A DNA stretch of 64,000 nt from Haloimpatiens lingqiaonensis (GTDB lineage Bacteria > Bacillota > Clostridia > Clostridiales > Clostridiaceae): the NCBI RefSeq assembly GCF_044502415.1, contig NZ_CP172402.1; one strand, 5' to 3'. This document shows positions 44,802-53,125 of the stretch, one piece after another. Under the pieces are notes generated by a model. That model was not told the DNA's origin, searched no databases, and worked only from the letters and a program-made list of their open reading frames with translations. The translations under genes were made by a program, and so were the position numbers. The stretch's first letter is position 1. Each line of letters starts with the position of its first letter.

Positions 44802-45010
44802 ATATATTATCTCCTTTGTTTTTGAGATAGAATAGATATTCCATTTCTATCAGTAATTTTGTAACCTTGTTTGTGACACAGGTAATTCCCGAAGGGAAAC
44901 CTAACCAGCTAAACACAGAATTCTCACTGATGGAATGATACTCTCTTCTACGGGTAATAATGACTCGCTAGAGTCACTTCCCAGGTAAAAACCATCTATC
45001 TTCTATTCAA
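44802..45010 (-). ncRNA. Candidate IS110 bridge RNA region, element B
   Basis: Non-coding region upstream of the transposase on the minus strand, GC-richer than its surroundings, with local inverted segments (CCCGAAGGG near 44890; GACTCGCTAGAGTC near 44970). Position and structure fit the bridge RNA of IS110 elements. Boundaries are uncertain. Confidence 0.5.
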
Positions 45011-45193
45011 GAGATATTATACATCAATATTAACTAATTTGGTTTCCTTTTAAGGGAAAATAGAAAACTAAGTTAGAGTAGAAACATGCACCCTATCGGG
45101 TAAAAAAATTACGAATAATAGAAAAAAATCAGTTATAATGTTCGTAGGTAATATAGATAGTTTTCTATTGAATGTTATGACTACATTATACAA

Positions 45194-45257
45194 GGTAAAA
45201 AGTAAGAGGTGAAAAGTAAAAAGTAATAAGTAAAAAGTAAGAGGTAAAAAGTAAGAG
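45194..45257 (+). repeat. 64-bp AAGTAAGA-type repeat, right copy
   Basis: Identical over 64 bases to 43325-43388 and continued by further GTAAAAAGTAATAGG-type units to about 45285. With the left copy it brackets element B in direct orientation. Confidence 0.9.
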
Positions 45258-45642
45258 GTAAAAAGTAATAGGCAAGAAGTAAGGAATTAATAAATAATTG
45301 AAAATTATTATTGCATGGTTATGTTTAGGTATTTAGATGATAAGCAAATAAGGTCCTAGGGGCCTTATTTGTTTATATTAAGAATTAAGTCATATATTTT
45401 ACTTTTCTTATATATGAAACAACTATTTTCTTAGACATTACTTGCTTATAGTAAAAAGTAAAAATTATAATCTTAAAAAATACAATTTATAAATTATTTT
45501 AATATGGGACATTTAATGGGAGGAGGTGAGTTGTTGCAATAAATCTATAAAAGTATGACAGATCAGAAATATTTCAGAAACATTGAAGGGTGAATTAAAG
45601 AATGTCTATATATTTTTATAGATTATGGGCAACTAAGGCTAT
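45258..45642. other. Spacer before the MgtC-like gene
   Basis: The end of the purine-rich tract is followed by a hairpin with CAAATAAGG and CCTTATTTG arms (about 45343-45373) and a T-rich tail. That could terminate transcription entering from the left. A short inverted repeat (AATCTATAAAA, about 45541, with TTTTATAGATT, about 45616) lies further on. I did not find an M-box magnesium riboswitch. Confidence 0.45.
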
Positions 45643-46341
45643 ATGCTGATTCATGAGGTGGTTTTAAGGATTGCTCTTGCGGTTATAGTAGGTGGATTAA
45701 TTGGGTATGAAAGAGAATTCAAGAATAGACCAGCAGGCTTTAGAACTCACATTTTAGTTTGTGTAGGTGCTGCGGTGATTTCTATGATTCAATTATATTC
45801 AGTGGAAGAAACTACTAGATTAATATTAGCACATCCACAGTTACAATCTGCTTTGAAGGCTGATATTGGAAGGCTTGGGGCACAAGTTATAAGTGGCATA
45901 GGTTTTTTAGGTGCAGGTACTATAATTCATGAAAAAGGGTCTGTTAAAGGGCTTACTACTGCGGCAAGTCTTTGGGTAGTAGCATGTATTGGATTAGCAG
46001 TGGGCCTTGGATACTACACTTTAACTTTGCTATCAACAGCTGCTGTTTTTATGGTACTAGCTTCACTTAAAAGATTTGAGGCTAGATTTATGGAGAAAGG
46101 GAATTTAGTTAAAATTGAACTTCAATATATTGATAAAAAGCAATTAACATATATTATTGAAGGATATTTTGAAGATAAAAATATAAAAGTACAAAACATT
46201 GAATTTTCTTTAGAAGATGATGATAATATATATAAAAGCAGTCTTTATACTGTATTGGTACCTAGATATATTAAAATAAGCAAAATAATTCAAGAATTAT
46301 CGGTTTATGAAGGGATAGAAAAAGTTAATTTAGTTGAATAA
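45643..46341 (+). CDS. MgtC/SapB-family membrane protein
   Basis: 232 residues. Four or five N-terminal helices carry the MgtC signature: GGLIGYEREFKNRPAGFRTHILVCVGAAVISM (about 17-48), then RLGAQVISGIGFLGAGTIIHEKGSVKGLTTAASLWVVACIGLAVGLG (about 76-122). A soluble ACT-like C-terminal domain (about 150-232) follows. MgtC proteins act in low-Mg2+ survival and inhibition of F-type ATPase in other bacteria. Start ATG 45643; the nearby ribosome site is weak. Single gene closed by a strong terminator. Confidence 0.9.
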   Translation: MLIHEVVLRIALAVIVGGLIGYEREFKNRPAGFRTHILVCVGAAVISMIQLYSVEETTRLILAHPQLQSALKADIGRLGAQVISGIGFLGAGTIIHEKGSVKGLTTAASLWVVACIGLAVGLGYYTLTLLSTAAVFMVLASLKRFEARFMEKGNLVKIELQYIDKKQLTYIIEGYFEDKNIKVQNIEFSLEDDDNIYKSSLYTVLVPRYIKISKIIQELSVYEGIEKVNLVE

Positions 46342-46465
46342 CTATATGCCGATTGTTTTATAGGATGGTGACAAGGAAGCCACTGTTGCTTGTTTAGGTG
46401 GTAATTGACAGAAATTTAAGCATTTGAAAAATAATTTAATATAATAAAATTCGATAATTTTAACG

Positions 46466-46505
46466 AATACAGCTCAATTGTGATACAATTGAGCTGTATT
46501 AATTT
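46466..46505 (+). terminator. Terminator after the MgtC-like gene
   Basis: A perfect 16-bp stem (46466-46481 with 46485-46500), loop GAT, followed by AATTTA. It separates mgtC from the two-component system. Confidence 0.75.
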
Positions 46506-46577
46506 ATCTGATATTTATTAACTCAACTTTCTCATATAAATTTTAAATTTAGTATAGATTCTAAAAAGGAGAGTTTT

Positions 46578-48335
46578 ATGAAAAAAATTTTTTCATTTAA
46601 AAATAGACTTTGGTTTAGAAATAAACATAAAGGAAGTTTTAAGGATAAGTTGTTTAGGGGATTCCTATTAGTAGGAATATTGCCTCTTTTGAGTATGACT
46701 ATTTTTTTCTACCACAACACTAGTAAATCTATTACTAGTAAATTGGATATTTCGGTAAAAGAAAATTTAGAGGTAGTAAGTAAGCTTATAGATTCGTCAC
46801 TAGGAAGTTTTATAAGCATAAGCAATTATATATCAGAAAATAAAGAAGTAAGAGAAATTTTAAAGAAAAAAGATTATAATAGTTATGAAGAAAAATTTTC
46901 AGATATTCAGAAAATATATAGGATAACTAGCGGGGTATTAGCTACACAAAAAAGGGACGTGCCTATATACATAACTGGAATGAGCCGATACAGCCATTTT
47001 AGTACTACGGATTATTATCCTCCTATATATGAGAACTTAAATAGTGATTTTTTTAAATTAATTGATAAAAGAGAAAATGAAAAATTTTTATATGTACATA
47101 GAAGAGTAGATGGAAAAGATAGAAAAGATATTGTAATGGCTATAGGAAAGGAAATAAAGGACATAGAAAGTGGAGAAAAAATAGGATATGTAGTGGTTGA
47201 CTTATATGATGACTATTTTAATGATATTTTTAAATACTTAAAAGTTTATAAGGATAATAATATTTTTGTTTTAGACAGAGATGGAAAAATTATAACGGAT
47301 AAAATAAACAAAAATAAAACTGGATTTTACTTTTATGAAGAGTACTTGGATGAAGTGCTTAAGAATAATAAAGGAAAATTTCCTTGTACTTTAAACAATA
47401 AAAAATACACTGCTTATTTTACAACTTTAAGTGATACAGGACTTAAAATAGTGGAAATAATTCCACAAAGCCAATTATATAAAGATAAAAGAGTCATTAT
47501 ATTTACTTTCATGTTATTGCTTATTTTATTTGCTGTACTAGCTATAATTACTTCTTTTGTGTTGTCTAAAAATATATCTAAGCCTATAAATGAACTATCT
47601 GATTTAATGGATAGGGTGGAAAAGGGCGATAGAAACGTGAATTTTTCTATTGATACAGAGGATGAAATTGCTCACATGGGTAATAGCTTTAACAATATGC
47701 TTAAGGAGATTAATAGGTTAATAGAAGAAGTTTATGTTAAACAGTATTTGCTAAAGGAAGCAGAATTCAAGGCTCTTAAAGCTCAAGTAAATCCTCATTT
47801 TTTATATAATACATTGGAGTCAATTAATTGGATGGCAAAGCTTGGAGATTTGCAAGGAGTAAGCACTATGGTCACAAGTTTAGGAAAGTTTTTACGATAT
47901 AGTATTAGTAAAAAAGGTGATATAGTAACAATAGAAGAAGAGATGCAACAGGTTAATAATTATTTAACCATACAGAAAATTAGATATGGAGATAAATTTC
48001 AGGTATTTATTGAAGTAGAAGAGGATGTTTATAAGCAAAATATTCTTAGGCTTTTAATTCAACCATTGGTGGAAAATGCTATAACTCATGGTTTGGAACA
48101 AAAGAGAGGTAAGGGCAAGCTTATTATAAAAGGATATTTAGAAGAAAATATAATTTATATTGATGTTATAGACGATGGCATTGGAGTTGGAAATAGCAAT
48201 AGTTCAGGAGAAAAAATAGGTTTAAGTAATGTGGACAATAGAATAAAGATTCAATATGGAGATGAGTATGGAGCAACATTACTTAGTGAAGAAGGATTTA
48301 CTATATCTAGAATTAGTATACCTGCTGGAGTGTAA
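46578..48335 (+). CDS. YesM-type sensor histidine kinase
   Basis: 585 residues. A first helix (about 28-48), an extracytoplasmic Cache-like sensor (about 50-300), a second helix (about 308-330) and a HAMP domain (about 332-385) precede the His_kinase domain with the phospho-acceptor in KAQVNPHFLYNTLESINWM. The ATPase domain has LIQPLVENAITHGL and DVIDDGIGVG. It pairs with the AraC-type regulator downstream. Kinases of this class usually sense extracellular nutrients and control a nearby transporter, here possibly the YnjB-type importer. AAAGGAG precedes ATG 46578. Confidence 0.92.
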   Translation: MKKIFSFKNRLWFRNKHKGSFKDKLFRGFLLVGILPLLSMTIFFYHNTSKSITSKLDISVKENLEVVSKLIDSSLGSFISISNYISENKEVREILKKKDYNSYEEKFSDIQKIYRITSGVLATQKRDVPIYITGMSRYSHFSTTDYYPPIYENLNSDFFKLIDKRENEKFLYVHRRVDGKDRKDIVMAIGKEIKDIESGEKIGYVVVDLYDDYFNDIFKYLKVYKDNNIFVLDRDGKIITDKINKNKTGFYFYEEYLDEVLKNNKGKFPCTLNNKKYTAYFTTLSDTGLKIVEIIPQSQLYKDKRVIIFTFMLLLILFAVLAIITSFVLSKNISKPINELSDLMDRVEKGDRNVNFSIDTEDEIAHMGNSFNNMLKEINRLIEEVYVKQYLLKEAEFKALKAQVNPHFLYNTLESINWMAKLGDLQGVSTMVTSLGKFLRYSISKKGDIVTIEEEMQQVNNYLTIQKIRYGDKFQVFIEVEEDVYKQNILRLLIQPLVENAITHGLEQKRGKGKLIIKGYLEENIIYIDVIDDGIGVGNSNSSGEKIGLSNVDNRIKIQYGDEYGATLLSEEGFTISRISIPAGV

Positions 48336-48399
48336 AAGTGTAGAGTAATGTTTAGTATATAAGCCAGTGAAGAGTAATGTAGAAAATTTAACGTTAATA

Positions 48400-48529
48400 T
48401 AAACAGAGCTTTTAGCTTCAGATGGAGTTTTTACTCCAACTGAAGGTTAGAGATCGTTATCCAGGGACGTAGCTGCCGTTATCTCCCACTTTGTTAGAAG
48501 TGGGAGTGCTACGGCAGGTAGTCATCGGA
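48400..48529 (+). repeat. 130-bp two-hairpin dispersed repeat, copy E
   Basis: Forward copy between the histidine kinase and response regulator genes, ending 101 bases before the regulator start. It has the best-paired second hairpin: CTGCCGT and CTCCCACTT arms with perfect complements. It starts TAAACAGAGC and ends CATCGGA, followed by TAAAAA. Confidence 0.9.
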
Positions 48530-48630
48530 TAAAAAATATTCCATCTCCTATAGGTGGGAGAGTTCACATTGAGATTACATAGTAAAGTTCATTGCATGTA
48601 TAAATTTAGTAGTTTGAGGAGGATATACTT

Positions 48631-50196
48631 TTGGTTAAAGTCATAGTGGTAGATGATGAGTATTTAGCTAGAGAGGGTATGAAAAGAACCATTGAGTGGG
48701 AGAAATATGGCTGTACTATAGTTGGGGAAGCGGAGGATGCATTTGGTGCAATAGAACTGGCAAAGGTTGAAAAACCGGATTTAATTATAACGGATATAAA
48801 TATGCCGGAAATGAATGGATTAGAAATGGCTAAAAATATTAGAGAAATTTTGCCTAATAGCAAGTTTATCGTAATTACTGGCTATGACGATTTGAATTAT
48901 GCAATAGGTGCTGTTAAAGTTAATGCTATGGATTTTTTATTAAAGCCTATAGATGAAAAGGAATTTTTGAATGCTATAGAAAAAGCAGCTAATGAATGCG
49001 TAAAGACGAGAGAAAGTGTATCTATAACACAAGAAAAAATGTTATTAGATATGATGAGAGGTAAGATAGGAAGTTATGAAAATATTTATGAAGAGATAAG
49101 AAGACACAATGTATCCTTACAAAAACTTTTGATTGTTTCTATTCAAAATGATAATTATGAGAAAATATTAGAAATGGATAATATGAAATTAATTTATGAG
49201 CAGAATCAAATAATTAGAGAGGCAGTAAATAAATCCTTTTTGGAGGAACACTATGTTATTGAATGTCATGAGGACAAGCTAGCATTGATATTAAGTTGTA
49301 ATAATATTAGTTGTGAAAAGGAAATTCAAAATAAGCTGAAAAATATCCAAAGCATTGTAAAATCTAGATGTAATATAACTATTAGTATGGGTGTTTCCTC
49401 TATAATGAATTTTGAAGACATACAAAATATATATAGTCAAGGAAAAAAGGCTTTAAAAAACAGATTATACAGCGGTAAGGGCAGCATAACTTATTTTAAA
49501 GATATGAGTAAAGAAGTTTGTGATGAAGATAAGTTAGAATGGGGTAATTTACATCAAAAGGAAAAAGAACTTGTACTAAGCATAAAAGCTTGTGATAAAA
49601 AGAGAGTTAAGGATGGATTAAAATACATTTATCATGATATATTTAAATGCAATAAGATAAGCGATGATACCATAAAACAAATAAGTATAAATTTAATTCT
49701 AAAGTCATTAGAGAGTCTTAAGGATTTTAATATTAATATGGCAGATATAGTAGGAGAAAATTTTAATGTTTACAAGAAAACTACAGAACTTAATACTCTT
49801 GAGGAATTGTATGCATGGGTTGAGAAGCTAATATTTGAAATACTATATGCCATAAAGGAAGTTAAGGTAGAGATAGCGGAGTCAGGAATAAAAGATGCCT
49901 TAGACTACATGACGGAGCACTATAATGAAAATATTTCTTTAAACGACGTGGCGACGAAAGTTTATTTAAGTGAAAGTTATTTAAGTAGAAAAATTAAGAA
50001 AGTAATGGGTGTAAGTTTTGTGGAGTACTTAACAAAACTTAGGGTAAGTAAAGCCATGGAATACTTAACAGAGCCTGAGGCAAAGATAGCCGAGGTGGCA
50101 TCTAAAGTAGGTTATACAGATTACAGATATTTTTCTCATGTTTTTAAAAAGTACACAGGCTATTCACCTAGTGAGTTTATGAAAGTACCCTTATAA
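48631..50196 (+). CDS. YesN/AraC-type response regulator
   Basis: 521 residues from a TTG start 8 bases after AGGAGG. Receiver domain (1-120): VVDDE, phospho-acceptor Asp in LIITDINMPEMNG, and FLLKPID. A long variable middle (about 130-410) is followed by an AraC DNA-binding domain (about 420-520) with ISLNDVATKVYLSESYLSRKIKKVMG and KIAEVASKVGYTDYRYFSHVFKKYTGYSPSEF. It is the output partner of the kinase upstream, although a 130-bp repeat is inserted between them. Likely targets are the transporter genes that follow. Confidence 0.92.
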   Translation: MVKVIVVDDEYLAREGMKRTIEWEKYGCTIVGEAEDAFGAIELAKVEKPDLIITDINMPEMNGLEMAKNIREILPNSKFIVITGYDDLNYAIGAVKVNAMDFLLKPIDEKEFLNAIEKAANECVKTRESVSITQEKMLLDMMRGKIGSYENIYEEIRRHNVSLQKLLIVSIQNDNYEKILEMDNMKLIYEQNQIIREAVNKSFLEEHYVIECHEDKLALILSCNNISCEKEIQNKLKNIQSIVKSRCNITISMGVSSIMNFEDIQNIYSQGKKALKNRLYSGKGSITYFKDMSKEVCDEDKLEWGNLHQKEKELVLSIKACDKKRVKDGLKYIYHDIFKCNKISDDTIKQISINLILKSLESLKDFNINMADIVGENFNVYKKTTELNTLEELYAWVEKLIFEILYAIKEVKVEIAESGIKDALDYMTEHYNENISLNDVATKVYLSESYLSRKIKKVMGVSFVEYLTKLRVSKAMEYLTEPEAKIAEVASKVGYTDYRYFSHVFKKYTGYSPSEFMKVPL

Positions 50197-50211
50197 GCCC
50201 AAGTGATATGC

Positions 50212-50272
50212 TCCCTTCTAGGTAGATAAGTGAAATAATAAAAACTTGTTTACTTAGAAGGGAATATTTTTT
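50212..50272 (+). terminator. Terminator of the two-component system
   Basis: TCCCTTCTA (50212-50220) pairs with TAGAAGGGA (50255-50263), extended imperfectly inward, and a run of six T follows. A 28-codon frame at 50274-50360 follows without clear homology. Confidence 0.7.
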
Positions 50273-50447
50273 ATGTCAAAAACAAATATTAGCCCAGAAG
50301 AGAAAATAGCTGCTATGAATAGCTCCCTATATAAAAAAATAATAGAAAATAGCCCATGAATAGATTATATCTATAAAAATATTTAAATAGATAACTTATG
50401 ATATACTATTAACGGGTATAAAGTATACAGGCAAGGAGGGAAATTTT

Positions 50448-51152
50448 TTGAAAAAAGATAGAAAATCAATGGTTAAAAAACTTTCTATAGTAGCCATTGT
50501 TGTAGGAATTTATTTATTAATTCCTCCGGTGAAGAATACCGTAAACTCAATGATAGCTGTTTTGAGTAAATTTAATGTAGATGCGGCTAAGGAGTATATA
50601 TTATCTTTTGGAATATGGGCACCAGTTATATCATTCCTTTTGATGATGCTGCAATCCATAGCAGCACCATTGCCAGCATTTATTATAACTTTTGCTAATG
50701 CGGGATTGTTTGGATGGTGGCAGGGAGCTATATTATCTTGGACAAGTTCCATGGCAGGAGCAGTATTATGTTTTTATATTGCAAAATTTTTAGGAAGAGA
50801 TGTAGTTGAAAAGCTAACGAGTAAATTTGCTTTAGAAAGTATTGATAATTTTTTTGAAAGATATGGTAAATTTGCAATTTTAATAGCTAGGTTGTTACCA
50901 TTTATATCCTTTGATGTGGTAAGCTATGCAGCCGGTCTTACATCTATGGGATTTTGGTCATTCTTTTGGGCTACAGGAATTGGGCAACTACCAGCAACTA
51001 TAGTATATTCTTATGTTGGAGGTATGCTAGTTGGAGGAACAAAAAAATTAGTATTTGGACTTCTTATCTTATTTGCATTAACAATACTTATATACTTAAT
51101 TAAGAGAATTTGGAGTGAAAAAAATAATAAAGAAGCATTAAATAAAAATTAA
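50448..51152 (+). CDS. TVP38/TMEM64 (VTT/DedA-superfamily) membrane protein, YdjX-like
   Basis: 234 residues from a TTG start 7 bases after AAGGAGGG. About six hydrophobic segments. The VTT domain has GWWQGAILSWTSSMAGAVLCFYIAKFLGRDVVEKL (about 85-122) and AILIARLLPFISFDVVSYAAGLTSMGFWSFFWATGIGQLPATIVYSYVGG (about 143-193). Proteins of this superfamily move or scramble phospholipids across membranes. It is the first gene of the ynj-like cluster and is followed 17 bases later by the Fe-S protein. The E. coli equivalents flank a ferredoxin-like gene in the same way. Confidence 0.87.
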   Translation: MKKDRKSMVKKLSIVAIVVGIYLLIPPVKNTVNSMIAVLSKFNVDAAKEYILSFGIWAPVISFLLMMLQSIAAPLPAFIITFANAGLFGWWQGAILSWTSSMAGAVLCFYIAKFLGRDVVEKLTSKFALESIDNFFERYGKFAILIARLLPFISFDVVSYAAGLTSMGFWSFFWATGIGQLPATIVYSYVGGMLVGGTKKLVFGLLILFALTILIYLIKRIWSEKNNKEALNKN

Positions 51153-51169
51153 ATTAAAGGAATGAATTT

Positions 51170-52336
51170 ATGAAGAAAAATAATATATCACAAAAGTTGT
51201 ATATACCAAAGGAATTGCAAGAAATTATAAAAGAATATGGTGAAAAGTGTGTAGATTGCAAGCAGTGTATGATTAAATGTCCCATGCTAAATGACTTTTG
51301 TAATTCTCCTAAAAAATTATTGCAGGAACTTGCAGAGGGAGATTTTGATGCGATACTTCCATACTCTTGTGCTTTATGTGATTGGTGTAGTGAGGTTTGC
51401 CCTAAAGGAATAGATTTTAAGAAAATTTTCTATTCCATGAGAAAAGATGTAGCCAAAAATCATACGGAAACTTTAAAAAAAGTGAGATATGGAGTGGTTA
51501 AATATCATCAAAAGAACAGTTTTTCAAAAATATTTACAGCTAATCATCAGCCTTTAAGTAAAAGAGATGACGGAAAGGTAAAAAAAGTTTTTTTACCTGG
51601 ATGTAGTTTGGCGTCTTATAGCCCTATGTTAGTTATGAAAACTTATGAGTATTTAAGGAATAATTTTAATGATATGGGCATTATCTTAAAGTGCTGTGGA
51701 AAGCCTACTTATGATATGGGAGATGTAAGGAGTTTTGAAAATTATTTTAATTCATTGGAACAGGATATAGAGGCAATGGGAGCTACAGAGGTGATAGTGG
51801 CTTGTGAAAACTGCTATAAGACTTTAAGCGAAAATTATAAGAGGGGAAAAGTTAAATCTCTATGGAGCGTTATGGCAGAAAAGGGCGTTCCAGAGAAAGT
51901 AAAGGGGAGCTATAGTAATTTGAATTATACTTTTTCATTGCATGACCCTTGCTCTATAAGAGATGAAAAGGAAATACATGAATCTGTTAGATTCATATTA
52001 AATGAAATAGGAATTAAAAATAAGGAATTTAAATTTTCAAAGGATAAAACTTCCTGTTGTGGTTTTGGTGGTATGATTGGGGTAACTAATAGTGATATTT
52101 CAAAGGCACAAATGAAAAAAAGAGCTTCAGAGGCAGAGGGAGATTATATTGTATCCTATTGTCAATCTTGTGTGGAAGCAATGAATGTGGCGGGAAAAGA
52201 ATCTGTACATATTTTAGATTTGATTTTTAATGAGCAAGTAATAGAAGAGAATATCTTTAAGCAAAAGGATATAAAAACTATAAATAAATGGATTAACAGA
52301 TATAAGTTAAAAAAAATTATAGCATCTATGAAATAA
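51170..52336 (+). CDS. Fe-S oxidoreductase with two CCG domains (HdrB/GlpC-like)
   Basis: 388 residues. Two 4Fe-4S ferredoxin motifs, CVDCKQCMIKCP (about 25-36) and CALCDWCSEVCP (about 67-78), are followed by two CCG domains: PGCSLASYSP...KCCGKPTYD...CENC, and HDPCSIRD...SCCGFGGMIG...CQSC. This is the layout of GlpC, LutA and HdrB-type subunits that pass electrons between quinones, thiols or flavins. No membrane segment. It lies between the two TVP38-like genes, the place held by ydjY in E. coli. Its redox partner is unknown. Confidence 0.88.
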   Translation: MKKNNISQKLYIPKELQEIIKEYGEKCVDCKQCMIKCPMLNDFCNSPKKLLQELAEGDFDAILPYSCALCDWCSEVCPKGIDFKKIFYSMRKDVAKNHTETLKKVRYGVVKYHQKNSFSKIFTANHQPLSKRDDGKVKKVFLPGCSLASYSPMLVMKTYEYLRNNFNDMGIILKCCGKPTYDMGDVRSFENYFNSLEQDIEAMGATEVIVACENCYKTLSENYKRGKVKSLWSVMAEKGVPEKVKGSYSNLNYTFSLHDPCSIRDEKEIHESVRFILNEIGIKNKEFKFSKDKTSCCGFGGMIGVTNSDISKAQMKKRASEAEGDYIVSYCQSCVEAMNVAGKESVHILDLIFNEQVIEENIFKQKDIKTINKWINRYKLKKIIASMK

Positions 52337-52363
52337 GTATAATAAATTTAAAAGGGTGATTTT

Positions 52364-53038
52364 ATGAGTAAAAAGTCTATTAAGTTTTTAAAGTATATTT
52401 GTAGTTTTGCAATATTGGCAATAGCTATATACTTTTTGAACAAATGGAATGTATTTAAGAATTTTTCTCCCAAGGAATTGAAGGAGTATTTAGGTAATTA
52501 TGGGATTTGGGCTTCAGTAGTGTACATAATAATGTTTACTTTAGTTCCGCTGACTTTATTTCCTGATTCTGTTTTGGCCATAGGTGGGGGACTTGCTTTT
52601 GGACTTATAAAAGGAAGTATTTATACACTTATAGGGGCGGTATTGGGTGGAACGTTATCTTTTTATATAGCAAGATTTTTGGGAAGGGATTTTGTAAAGA
52701 AATTAACTAGTCATAAATTAGCTCATTTTGAGAAGTCTCTAGAAAAAAATGGATTTGTAGTTGTATTACTTCTTAGAATGATACCACTATTCCCTTTTGA
52801 TATTGTAAGTTATAGCGCAGGATGTTCAAATATAAGATATAAGGATTTTATATTTGCTACACTTATAGGAACCATACCAGGTATAGTGGTTTATACAAAT
52901 TTGGGAGATAAATCTGCTAATATAGGTTCAAAATCTTTTTATGTGTCTATTTGCCTTTTAATTTTATTATTTTTGGCATCATTTTTATTAAAGAAAAAAT
53001 TCTCTTTTAAAAATTTAAAAGAGATTAGAGAAGAATGA
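52364..53038 (+). CDS. TVP38/TMEM64 (VTT/DedA-superfamily) membrane protein, YdjZ-like
   Basis: 224 residues. Hydrophobic segments at about 10-28, 45-80, 85-105, 130-150, 163-183 and 190-210. VTT motifs: GGGLAFGLIKGSIYTLIGAVLGGTLSFYIARFLGRDFVKKL and LLRMIPLFPFDIVSYSAGCSNIRYKDFIFATLIGTIPGIVVYTNLGD. Second member of the pair in this cluster, 27 bases after the Fe-S gene and 70-90 bases before the YnjB-like gene. The two TVP38 proteins share their motifs but are clearly different in sequence. Confidence 0.87.
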   Translation: MSKKSIKFLKYICSFAILAIAIYFLNKWNVFKNFSPKELKEYLGNYGIWASVVYIIMFTLVPLTLFPDSVLAIGGGLAFGLIKGSIYTLIGAVLGGTLSFYIARFLGRDFVKKLTSHKLAHFEKSLEKNGFVVVLLLRMIPLFPFDIVSYSAGCSNIRYKDFIFATLIGTIPGIVVYTNLGDKSANIGSKSFYVSICLLILLFLASFLLKKKFSFKNLKEIREE

Positions 53039-53125
53039 TAAATTAAATACTTAGTTTTTAAAATATTGAACATTTATTGAATGAAGCTATTTTTATTGTA
53101 ATTACATTTGAAAGGAGCAATTCAT

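Noticed and set aside
45470..45642. M-box magnesium riboswitch before the MgtC-like gene
   Set aside because: I could not find its conserved core, only a weak inverted repeat and a terminator-like hairpin.
50274..50360. 28-codon frame (MSKTNISPEEKIAAMN...) after the response regulator terminator
   Set aside because: It begins right after the terminator T-run with no ribosome site and has no recognisable family; it may be a transposase-start remnant but is too short to support.
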